DNA of 8,655 bases, taken from JAEZKC01 sp046538945 (GTDB lineage Bacteria > Fibrobacterota > Chitinivibrionia > Chitinivibrionales > Chitinispirillaceae). Positions 1-5,888 of the stretch are shown piece after piece. The notes under the pieces were generated by a model that was given only the letters and a program-made list of their open reading frames with translations, did no database searches and was not told the DNA's origin. Made by a program: the position numbers and the translations under genes. The stretch spans positions 1 through 8,655 of the forward strand of contig JBKHHW010000131.1 in assembly GCA_046538945.1 (NCBI GenBank), given 5' to 3'. The first letter of the stretch is position 1, and each line of letters starts with the position of its first letter.

Positions 1-144
1 CTACTGAGCAATCAAAAATTCACCTCCGGGGCATTTATTACGGGTGATTATCCTAAAAAAGCAGTTCGCAATCCTGTTCTGCCTCTTTCACTTCGGAAAA
101 AAGAATGGATTGAAGAGTTTTCGCGTGAAAAACAGATTGATTGA
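1..144 (+). CDS. C-terminal end of an unidentified protein (partial, runs off left edge)
   Basis: Frame 1 is open from the first base to a TGA at 142-144 and encodes 47 residues. No start codon is needed because the gene would begin outside the window. The peptide is hydrophilic and mixed in composition. It contains FITGDYPKK, then NPVLPLSLRKKEW, and ends in EEFSREKQID, a charged probable helix. That looks like a normal soluble protein terminus rather than a chance reading. The reverse-strand reading of the same stretch is Cys/Phe/Arg-rich and looks like a shadow. I do not recognise the family. The ORF converges on the transposase gene, with 112 bp between the two stop codons and no convincing terminator in that gap. 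Confidence 0.5.
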   Translation, partial: LLSNQKFTSGAFITGDYPKKAVRNPVLPLSLRKKEWIEEFSREKQID

Positions 145-256
145 GGACGACAAAACCTCTGAATGCCCGTAGAAAGACAACAGAACCCCTTGGAGCGACT
201 TTCTGAAGAAAACGCCGTCTGTTCATAAATCCACAATAGTCGGAACCCGAACTGAA

Positions 257-1252
257 TCAGGAGGCAGACGATCCGACAGCCATACACCCGCGGGCCAACT
301 CAACCAGATACTGCCATCGGGAAATTCTTGCGTATCTTGAAACCATCCTGGACACCCCTGAACCGGTGATCCCGAGATAGTTGGCAATTTCCGTATTTTG
401 AAAATCGTAGCAGCATGCTCCCAGATATGCAAAAAGTTCACGCGAAGTGGATTTCTGATTGACCCTGCCCTGAAGAAAAAGCTCCTCTTTCTCACAATTT
501 AGACAAAGCTGCAGCGATGCATGAATCTTCTCCAGCGGTGTATTGAACGTAATATGCCGGGCCACACGGGCTCTTCTGCAGCGGTCCCTCTCCAAAATCA
601 TTCTTATGAAATCAGGACTGCCGATCACCCACAATTCCGGTTTTGAGAAATTCATCTTCCCTCTGTTTGCATTTCTGACAATCCTTATGACCTCATCATT
701 ACTGCAGTCGGGCGCTCCTGACAGAAGGTACGTTTTGTACTGATCAAGAGAGTCGGAACCGGGAAACTGATCAAGAAGACACCCTTTGTCCAAAATATCG
801 TCTCCCCCCTCCTGCATGAGTGCTTTGTGGCCGCTCCATTGGTAGTGATCCAGACCTTCCAGAGTGCACTCACCGCACCGAACCGGGTTCAGGTGAACGT
901 AGCGGATAATTTTTTTGAGCTCGATTTCTTCAGAAATGACGGAGGCATAGCGCCTGAAAAAGACCACTCCCTCGCGGCCGCGCTCACGGTTGAATTTTTT
1001 GGCATACACGGAGTTGAGCCGCTGCATGAATTTTGATATGGGGACATCGCTTGATTTCACCACCAGATGATAATGATCATCCTGGAGTGACCAGCTGCAG
1101 CAGAGAAATGCGAATTTTTTGAGAGTGATGGCCAGCTCTTTCAGAAAAAAGGCTTTCAGTTCGGGGGTGGGAAAAATGTTTTCACCGAAAACGCCTCTGG
1201 AGCAGACCTGATAGAAGACAGCGGGAACGATGATGCGGGGTTTGGTGCACAT
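257..1252 (-). CDS. REP-associated tyrosine transposase (RAYT, Y1/HUH family) with C-terminal DNA-binding extension
   Basis: A 331-residue single-strand-DNA transposase of the IS200-like Y1 superfamily. In this family an HUH motif holds the metal and one tyrosine cuts DNA at folded hairpins. The N-terminal half carries the HUH motif as DDHYHLVVK (His60-Tyr-His62). The usual RAYT signature follows as RYVHLNPVR (117-125), with Tyr118 the likely nucleophile. A basic FNRERGREG stretch (87-95) lies between them. After a linker, residues about 268-312 (TEIANYLGITGSGVSRMVSRY) look like a helix-turn-helix, similar to the DnaA-C-like domain on longer RAYTs. RAYTs are usually single-copy domesticated genes acting on REP palindromes, not self-mobile elements; I see no IS ends. 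The ATG at 1252 has a strong Shine-Dalgarno (AAGGGAG, 5 nt upstream). The gene is intact and divergent from the deacetylase operon. The family call is firm; the substrate is unknown. Confidence 0.93.
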   Translation of the reverse strand: MCTKPRIIVPAVFYQVCSRGVFGENIFPTPELKAFFLKELAITLKKFAFLCCSWSLQDDHYHLVVKSSDVPISKFMQRLNSVYAKKFNRERGREGVVFFRRYASVISEEIELKKIIRYVHLNPVRCGECTLEGLDHYQWSGHKALMQEGGDDILDKGCLLDQFPGSDSLDQYKTYLLSGAPDCSNDEVIRIVRNANRGKMNFSKPELWVIGSPDFIRMILERDRCRRARVARHITFNTPLEKIHASLQLCLNCEKEELFLQGRVNQKSTSRELFAYLGACCYDFQNTEIANYLGITGSGVSRMVSRYARISRWQYLVELARGCMAVGSSAS

Positions 1253-1278
1253 GGAAGCTCCCTTCGTGTGTATGTGGA

Positions 1279-1307
1279 TGTATACGGTAGGTAGAAAATA
1301 AAAGCAA
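1279..1307 (-). promoter_or_regulatory. Candidate sigma-70-type promoter for the RAYT gene
   Basis: On the reverse strand TTGCTT (1307-1302) and TATACA (1284-1279) are separated by exactly 17 nt, and the -10 lies about 27 bases before the RAYT start codon. The hexamers match consensus at 3 of 6 and 4 of 6 positions. Spacing and location are good but the match is moderate. This is inference from sequence only. Confidence 0.35.
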
Positions 1308-1349
1308 AATGCGGACCTCCCCGAAGGTGATTCAATGTTTCAGCATTCC

Positions 1350-1385
1350 GTCACCTCTGGGGCAACCGATGCCCGGGATAGTGGC
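1350..1385. other. Imperfect palindrome (candidate REP-like hairpin) beside the RAYT
   Basis: The inner stem GGGCA (1360-1364) pairs with TGCCC (1370-1374) around the loop ACCGA. After a G/G mismatch, T1356, C1357 and T1358 pair with A1378, G1377 and G1376. After a small internal loop, GTCAC (1350-1354) pairs with GTGGC (1381-1385), with one wobble. That gives about 13 pairs over 36 nt. No T-tract follows on either strand, so it is not an intrinsic terminator. Its size and its position next to a RAYT fit a REP-type target, but one copy in one window cannot prove that. It could also be a leader RNA structure or chance. Confidence 0.4.
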
Positions 1386-1389
1386 ACTA

Positions 1390-1417
1390 CCCCCCAAAAC
1401 CCATCCCCTCCCTCCCC
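1390..1417 (-). other. G-quadruplex motif with five G-tracts
   Basis: Read on the reverse strand, G-tracts of 4, 3, 4, 3 and 6 (1417-1414, 1412-1410, 1408-1405, 1402-1400, 1395-1390) are separated by loops of 1, 1, 2 and 4 nt. This meets the standard rule of four or more runs of at least three G with short loops. The single-nucleotide loops favour a stable parallel fold. The motif lies upstream of the candidate RAYT promoter and just before the deacetylase start, where the G-rich strand is the template for the forward operon. Confidence 0.75.
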
Positions 1418-1424
1418 TATCCTA

Positions 1425-1430
1425 TATTAT
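1425..1430 (+). promoter_or_regulatory. Possible -10 element for the deacetylase operon
   Basis: TATTAT (1425-1430) matches the -10 consensus at 5 of 6 positions and overlaps TATATT at 1423-1428. No convincing -35 lies about 17 nt upstream, where the DNA is C-rich. If it is used, transcription would begin around 1437, giving an almost leaderless mRNA. That would fit the lack of a Shine-Dalgarno before the ATG at 1443. This is weak evidence. Confidence 0.2.
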
Positions 1431-1442
1431 TTTTACCTCTCT

Positions 1443-2702
1443 ATGGCCAAATCAAAAAAAAAATCCCCCAGATGCAAAAAGCATCCCTCTAGAAACGCAA
1501 AATTCCTATGCTACCGCTGCAAAACACCCATCTGCAACACCTGTGCAGTTCATAAAAATAATAACGTATACTGCTCCAACTCTTGCGCCTCACCACCAAC
1601 CCTAATCCTCTCCTCTCCCGGGATAAAAAAAAAGGTAACCACAACCAAAACAGCGGCCATCATCCTTTCCCTCGCACTCCTCTCCCTATGCGGAATCCTC
1701 TTCACCGTCTGGGCATCACTGCGTATCAAAACGCTCGAAAAAGAAAACAGTGCGCTCCTTGAAGAAAATCTAACGCTCTCCGAAAAGCTTGGAACTCTTG
1801 ATACGAAACTTGCCCGACTTCTCAAAAAAACTGAAAAGTCCTCAGCGGTCAAAACCAGCATTCCCCCTTCGGAACCAAAAAAACAGAAAGCGCGATTCAC
1901 AAACTTGAAATCCCGCCTGACACCGCTTGGGCTCCCCTACACCGTCGACAACGGCACCACTTCAAAAAAGCTGGTCGCGCTGACCTTCGACGGAGGCGCC
2001 CACGATAACGCAGCCACCGAGATCCTGGACACCCTCGCCTCCCGCAACGTCCAAAGCACCATATTTGTGACCGGCAGATTCATCCGAAAATATCCCAATA
2101 TCATAAAGCGGGCGGCACGTGAAGGACACGAACTCGGTAATCACACTATGAGTCATCCCCGCCTGACCACCTACGCTCAGACAAAAACCCACGCCACCCG
2201 TTCCGATATCACACGCCAAAGCGTAATCAGAGAGCTTACCGGAGCCGAAGGGCTTCTTGAAAGTATTACCGGACTGAGCTTTTCCCCTCTCTGGAGGGCG
2301 CCCTATGGTGAGTTCAACTGGGAAATCTGCAGCTGGGCTCAGGAGGCCGGCTATATGCACATCGGGTGGAGACGCGGAAGAACCTGGTCGGAAAACCTTG
2401 ACACAAACGACTGGATACCGGACCTGCACACTCCCGGTTACAAATCGCCGGAACAGGTGATGCGGAAAATGCTGCGGATGGCCCGAAGCGGGGAGCTTAA
2501 CGGCGGTATCGTGCTTATGCATCTGGGAACAGTGCGCAAGGAAAGATCACAGCAGGTTCATCTCGTTCTCGGCGAGCTCATAGACAATCTGCGCGAGCTG
2601 GGGTATGAAATGGTGACCGTGTCGCGGCTGCTGCAGGAATCGAATATCGATATGGACATTTTTGAAAAACAAAACATTACAGCAAACAGGACTAACTCAT
2701 GA
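1443..2702 (+). CDS. Membrane-anchored NodB-type polysaccharide deacetylase with N-terminal B-box zinc finger
   Basis: I use the ATG at 1443 (419 residues). The 36 extra residues from an ATG at 1335 are low-complexity and cross the palindrome and G-quadruplex DNA. Residues 11-48 form a B-box-like zinc finger: C11, H14, C23, C26, C31, C34, H37, C44, C48. A TM segment follows (about 70-92), then a coiled coil rich in Glu, Leu and Lys (94-132) and a Pro/Lys linker. The NodB domain (about 175-400) has TFDGG (181-185), HTMSH (234-238), RAPYG (285-289) and a late LMH (His360). The catalytic domain should be periplasmic and remove acetyl groups from a glycan such as peptidoglycan; the substrate is unknown. 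Motif 1 has Gly184 where many members have the metal-binding Asp, a variant known in this superfamily. The first 500 bases are G-poor with A-runs of 10 and 9. The gene overlaps the next by 4 nt. Confidence 0.9.
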   Translation: MAKSKKKSPRCKKHPSRNAKFLCYRCKTPICNTCAVHKNNNVYCSNSCASPPTLILSSPGIKKKVTTTKTAAIILSLALLSLCGILFTVWASLRIKTLEKENSALLEENLTLSEKLGTLDTKLARLLKKTEKSSAVKTSIPPSEPKKQKARFTNLKSRLTPLGLPYTVDNGTTSKKLVALTFDGGAHDNAATEILDTLASRNVQSTIFVTGRFIRKYPNIIKRAAREGHELGNHTMSHPRLTTYAQTKTHATRSDITRQSVIRELTGAEGLLESITGLSFSPLWRAPYGEFNWEICSWAQEAGYMHIGWRRGRTWSENLDTNDWIPDLHTPGYKSPEQVMRKMLRMARSGELNGGIVLMHLGTVRKERSQQVHLVLGELIDNLRELGYEMVTVSRLLQESNIDMDIFEKQNITANRTNS

Positions 2703-3352
2703 TTCTAGGCATGCCCCCCGAAATTTTCATTCTACGTATCCCGATTATTCTTCTCACGCTCACAATTCATGAATTCGCTCACGGCTGGATGGCTTTCAAG
2801 TTAGGTGACTCCACGGCCCGTGATGCGGGGCGGCTTACCCTCAACCCCATCAGCCATCTGGATCCGCTGGGCGCAATCATGCTGATGACCGGAATATTTG
2901 GATGGGCCAAACCGGTCCCGGTAAACGGATACAACCTGCTCAATCCGAAACGGGACATCGTTCTTGTTAGTATTGCCGGTCCGTTTTCAAATATTTTAAT
3001 GGCTATTGTCTTCGGGCTGATAATCCGTTTTCTTGGCAGTCACAATCCGGCTATGCTTCAGGGACATCTGCAGACACTACTGTGGCTGGGATTTTACATC
3101 AATGTGGGGATAGCCTTTTTCAATCTTCTACCGTTTCCCCCTCTGGACGGATCAAAAATAGTGATGGGTTTTATTCCGGACAAACATATTCCCCGCTACC
3201 TCCACATGACAAGACATGTGCTGATTGTATTTATCATACTCATAGTGGCCGGAACTGTTTTCGACAGTCCAGTATTATCCATCCTGCTGGATCCGCTCTA
3301 TAAGCCATTTGTGAATGTAATCCAGTTCATCACTTTCGGAAAGGTAGTGTAA
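2699..3352 (+). CDS. Site-2 protease family (M50) intramembrane zinc metalloprotease
   Basis: A 217-residue, mostly hydrophobic protein, the usual size of the short bacterial M50 group without a PDZ domain. Zinc ligands are visible in HEFAH (24-28, in the first helix) and in NLLPFPPLDG (142-151), where Asp150 is the third ligand. AGPFSN (93-98) is the conserved segment between the catalytic helices. Members cleave substrates within the membrane; the substrate cannot be told from sequence. The ATG at 2699 overlaps the deacetylase stop codon as ATGA, and AGGA lies 8 nt upstream. A second ATG at residue 5 (2711) is possible. The stop codon shares one base with the start of the heptose kinase, so all three forward genes are probably translated from one mRNA. 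In many genomes this subfamily sits beside scpA/scpB or trpS; that is not the case here. Confidence 0.93.
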   Translation: MILGMPPEIFILRIPIILLTLTIHEFAHGWMAFKLGDSTARDAGRLTLNPISHLDPLGAIMLMTGIFGWAKPVPVNGYNLLNPKRDIVLVSIAGPFSNILMAIVFGLIIRFLGSHNPAMLQGHLQTLLWLGFYINVGIAFFNLLPFPPLDGSKIVMGFIPDKHIPRYLHMTRHVLIVFIILIVAGTVFDSPVLSILLDPLYKPFVNVIQFITFGKVV

Positions 3353-4368
3353 TGTCAGGCATCTCGTTTTCACCGGAGCGGATAAGAAAGATCATCGATG
3401 AGTTCAAGTCCTCGGAGATCATGGTGGTGGGCGATGTGATGCTTGATGAGTACATATGGGGTGATGTGAAGCGCATATCCCCCGAAGCGCCCGTTCCGGT
3501 GGTGGAGATCGAATCGGTCACGGTAAGGCTGGGAGGGGCTGCCAATGTGGTCCAGAACCTCCGGAAACTGGAAATCAACCCCGTCCTGATTTCTCTCTGC
3601 GGCCGGGATAAAAACGGACGGAAGCTTCGAGGGATGCTGGAAGACTCGGGATGCAGCTCCGAGGGGCTTGTGCAGTCGCCCAAACGCCCCACGACTATAA
3701 AAACCCGAGTCATGGCGCGTCACCAGCAGATAGTCAGAGCCGACCGGGAAACCACAGCAGACATGGATTCCCAGGAATACGATGCGCTGTGGTCCCGCTT
3801 CGAGGAAAAAATCGAAAGTGTAAAAGGAGTGATCGTTTCCGATTACGGTAAGGGTGTCATCTCCCAGCCGCTTATCGGAAATCTTATCGAAACATGCACA
3901 AAGAAAAACAAATTTGTCGCTATAGATCCCCAAGAGCGTCATTTCGATCTCTATCGAGGGGTTTCCATCATCACTCCCAACCTGAAGGAAGCTCACGCGA
4001 TGCTGGGACTTCCCTACAAAAGCTGTTCGGATCAGGAAGTGCAGGACATCGGGTGGAAACTGATGGAGCAGCTTTCACTTCCTTATCTGCTGATTACGCT
4101 TAGTGAAAGAGGAATGGGTCTTTTCGAAAAAGACGGGAAGGCGTACACCAACCTTCCCACAGCCGCCCGTAAGGTGTTCGACGTGACAGGCGCGGGAGAT
4201 ACGGTGATAAGCGTATACAGCGCTGCAAGTGTGTGCGGCGCCACACCTCTGGAGGCGGCTTTTCTGGCCAATCATGCGGCTGGATTGACGGTTGCAGAAC
4301 TGGGAACGGCCTCAGTAGACGCAGCGTCGCTTCTTCAGGGCTGCGGATGCGCCATCATCAGGAACTGA
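3352..4368 (+). CDS. rfaE1: D-glycero-beta-D-manno-heptose-7-phosphate kinase (stand-alone RfaE1/HldA type)
   Basis: A 338-residue PfkB-family sugar kinase that phosphorylates heptose 7-phosphate at C1 on the route to ADP-heptose, the precursor of lipopolysaccharide inner core. The start is typical of RfaE: VVGDVMLDEYIWG (25-37), then KRISPEAPVPVVE (40-52) and GGAANVVQNL (61-70). DYGKG is at 164-168. The PfkB C-terminal motif is DVTGAGDT (277-284), with Asp283 the likely catalytic base. The protein ends where the kinase domain ends. The cytidylyltransferase half of the E. coli HldE fusion is absent, so an RfaE2/HldC partner should lie elsewhere. The start is well set: GGAAAGG (3338-3344) sits 7 nt before the ATG, which overlaps the protease stop by one base. 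PfkB paralogues such as ADP-dependent or ribokinase types are less likely given the N-terminal motif. Confidence 0.93.
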   Translation: MSGISFSPERIRKIIDEFKSSEIMVVGDVMLDEYIWGDVKRISPEAPVPVVEIESVTVRLGGAANVVQNLRKLEINPVLISLCGRDKNGRKLRGMLEDSGCSSEGLVQSPKRPTTIKTRVMARHQQIVRADRETTADMDSQEYDALWSRFEEKIESVKGVIVSDYGKGVISQPLIGNLIETCTKKNKFVAIDPQERHFDLYRGVSIITPNLKEAHAMLGLPYKSCSDQEVQDIGWKLMEQLSLPYLLITLSERGMGLFEKDGKAYTNLPTAARKVFDVTGAGDTVISVYSAASVCGATPLEAAFLANHAAGLTVAELGTASVDAASLLQGCGCAIIRN

Positions 4369-4370
4369 AA

Positions 4371-5201
4371 TCAAACATCTAATTGGGGAATATGCAGTTC
4401 GGGGATGGGGGTAGCCGCTTTGTAGAAGCCCGGAACACGTTCCCCTTCAACCAGTGCATGAAAATCTGATCCTCCGGTGGGAGTCAAGCCGAGCGAAACG
4501 GATATCTTTCTGTATAACTCAATCTGCTCATCAGTGGTGTGAGGTGAATACACCTCCACTCCCTGCAAACCGAACTTTTTCAGGTCGGCAACAAATTCAA
4601 ACAGATCCGTATTGCTCAAGTTCAGCTGTGAGGGGTGGGCCAGCACGACAAAGGCACCCGCCTCCCTCAGAAGCCCGATACCCTCCCCGGGAGCCAACCG
4701 GAACCGGTCAACATACGCCAGTCCTCCACGGGTGAGGTATTTGTCAAAAGCTTCCTGTTTAGAGGACACATGCCCTGCTTTGTAAAGAGCAGCTGCAATA
4801 TGGGGACGCGCAACGACCTCTCCCCCCGCCTCCTGACGAAGCTGCTCCGTGCTTATCCTTATGCCAAGATCGCGGAGCTTTTCCAGTATCAGCTCGTTGC
4901 GCAGATCGCGGCTTTCTCGAGTTTTCTTCAACACGGCCTCGAGCGGTTCATGATCATGGGAAACACCCAGGCCCAGTATATGGCAGTTGCCTCTCTTCCA
5001 TTGAGCAGACAGTTCGATTCCGGAAAGAGCCTTGATTCCACGCTCCCTTCCGTAACGGACAAACCGCTCCACACCCGCGGTGGTGTCATGATCACAGAGG
5101 GCAATTACCCCTACTCCATTGGCTGAAGCAAGATCAAGAAGTTCTTCGGGGCTGAGCTGGCCATCGGATTCGGTGGAATGAACATGAAAATCATTGAGCA
5201 T
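4371..5201 (-). CDS. PHP-domain metal-dependent phosphoesterase (YciV/TrpH, RNase AM type)
   Basis: A 276-residue PHP-fold enzyme with all the expected metal-site motifs: DFHVHSTESDG (4-14), CDHDT (36-40), GIEL with Glu63, His74 in CHILG, RPHIA (132-136), AHPS (188-191) and GGSDFH (243-248). This order matches the YciV/TrpH family, which dephosphorylates nucleoside 3',5'-bisphosphates and, in E. coli, trims short RNA 5' ends. DNA polymerase PHP domains and histidinol phosphatase are less good fits because of length and the RPHIA insert. It is cytosolic with no signal peptide. The gene is last in the reverse group, 20 nt after the DUF218 gene, probably co-transcribed with it. Its stop codon is 2 bp from that of rfaE1. 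The Shine-Dalgarno is weak. Family is sure; exact substrate is inferred. Confidence 0.9.
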   Translation of the reverse strand: MLNDFHVHSTESDGQLSPEELLDLASANGVGVIALCDHDTTAGVERFVRYGRERGIKALSGIELSAQWKRGNCHILGLGVSHDHEPLEAVLKKTRESRDLRNELILEKLRDLGIRISTEQLRQEAGGEVVARPHIAAALYKAGHVSSKQEAFDKYLTRGGLAYVDRFRLAPGEGIGLLREAGAFVVLAHPSQLNLSNTDLFEFVADLKKFGLQGVEVYSPHTTDEQIELYRKISVSLGLTPTGGSDFHALVEGERVPGFYKAATPIPELHIPQLDV

Positions 5202-5221
5202 GTGAATTTCTCTCAGGTGGT

Positions 5222-5875
5222 TTAGTTAGTCAACCAGAAATAAGTTATCTTCTGTAACTCCGATATGACCAGACGCATCACACTTTTGTGTTTCCACCAT
5301 TTCCGAAACATCTGCTCATTGTAACTATAGCGTTCCATTGGTACCGGCAGATAGTGGAACTTCACTAAGTCATGCAGGTCGGTCCTGTTTACCATCATCT
5401 TTATTCTTCTCATATGATAAGGGCTCGAGACAAGCCCCACATGAAGAGGAGATGATGCGCTTCGGGAAACGAAATGGACGCTGTCCTGAGCTGCATTGCC
5501 CGCAGATTGCCTCCGTGCTTCCCCGGATCTTACCCAGAAATTCAGAACCGTAACTTCAGAAAGTGTACTGCTGCACGTATCGGTATAACTGACCCGTTCC
5601 ATATCGTAACCATCCCTGCGCAACAGCCTGGTATAGCCGAATTTGTAATCGCTGATAAACCAGTGAGCACCGGTATACCTCTCCATCAACTCTCTGGAAT
5701 ACTTCACCCGCACGCCCTCACCACCGAAAGTAAATACGACATCCAACCGTTCGGGAACCGGATCTGAAACCAGAAGCCAGCTGCCCGCATTGAGCAGAAA
5801 CAACCAGAACAAAACCGCGGTAATGATGAAGCCGGCGCCACCTACAACCAGTTTTTTTCTTTTATCCATTTTCAT
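5222..5875 (-). CDS. Short DUF218 (YdcF/ElyC/SanA-like) membrane protein
   Basis: A 217-residue protein with a basic N terminus (MKMDKRKK), one hydrophobic segment (about 9-28) and a DUF218-like domain. The domain opens with LDVVFTFGGEG (44-54) and later has SSPYHMRRIKMM, the counterpart of the SAYHMPRS motif in its neighbour. The central part (CSSTLSEV) replaces the usual E-N-A helix motif, so it is a diverged member. It most likely sits in the inner membrane with the domain outside. Family members affect envelope permeability or peptidoglycan-linked steps, mostly with unknown biochemistry. It begins 13 nt after the ElyC homologue and is 20 nt from the PHP gene, so it sits mid-operon. Met3 is an equally possible start; neither has a strong Shine-Dalgarno. 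Confidence 0.78.
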   Translation of the reverse strand: MKMDKRKKLVVGGAGFIITAVLFWLFLLNAGSWLLVSDPVPERLDVVFTFGGEGVRVKYSRELMERYTGAHWFISDYKFGYTRLLRRDGYDMERVSYTDTCSSTLSEVTVLNFWVRSGEARRQSAGNAAQDSVHFVSRSASSPLHVGLVSSPYHMRRIKMMVNRTDLHDLVKFHYLPVPMERYSYNEQMFRKWWKHKSVMRLVISELQKITYFWLTN

Positions 5876-5888
5876 ATCACTTTATCAA

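Noticed and set aside
195..215. Hairpin GCGACTTTC/GAAAACGC as a terminator between the convergent ORFs
   Set aside because: The stem is imperfect with a bulge, and no T-run follows on either strand.
1350..1385. Cyclic-di-GMP or other known riboswitch
   Set aside because: Some short runs look similar (GGGCAA, ACCGATG), but the order and conserved core of known classes are not there.
1335..1442. 36-residue upstream extension of the deacetylase from the ATG at 1335
   Set aside because: It is low-complexity Ser/Pro/Thr-rich, crosses the palindrome and the C-run DNA, and the ATG at 1443 starts just before the zinc finger.
1962..2522. Reverse-strand 186-residue ORF inside the deacetylase
   Set aside because: It is a shadow of the NodB domain reading frame, whose motifs are clearly on the forward strand.
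3370..3996. Reverse-strand 208-residue ORF inside rfaE1
   Set aside because: It is a shadow of the kinase gene with no recognisable motifs.
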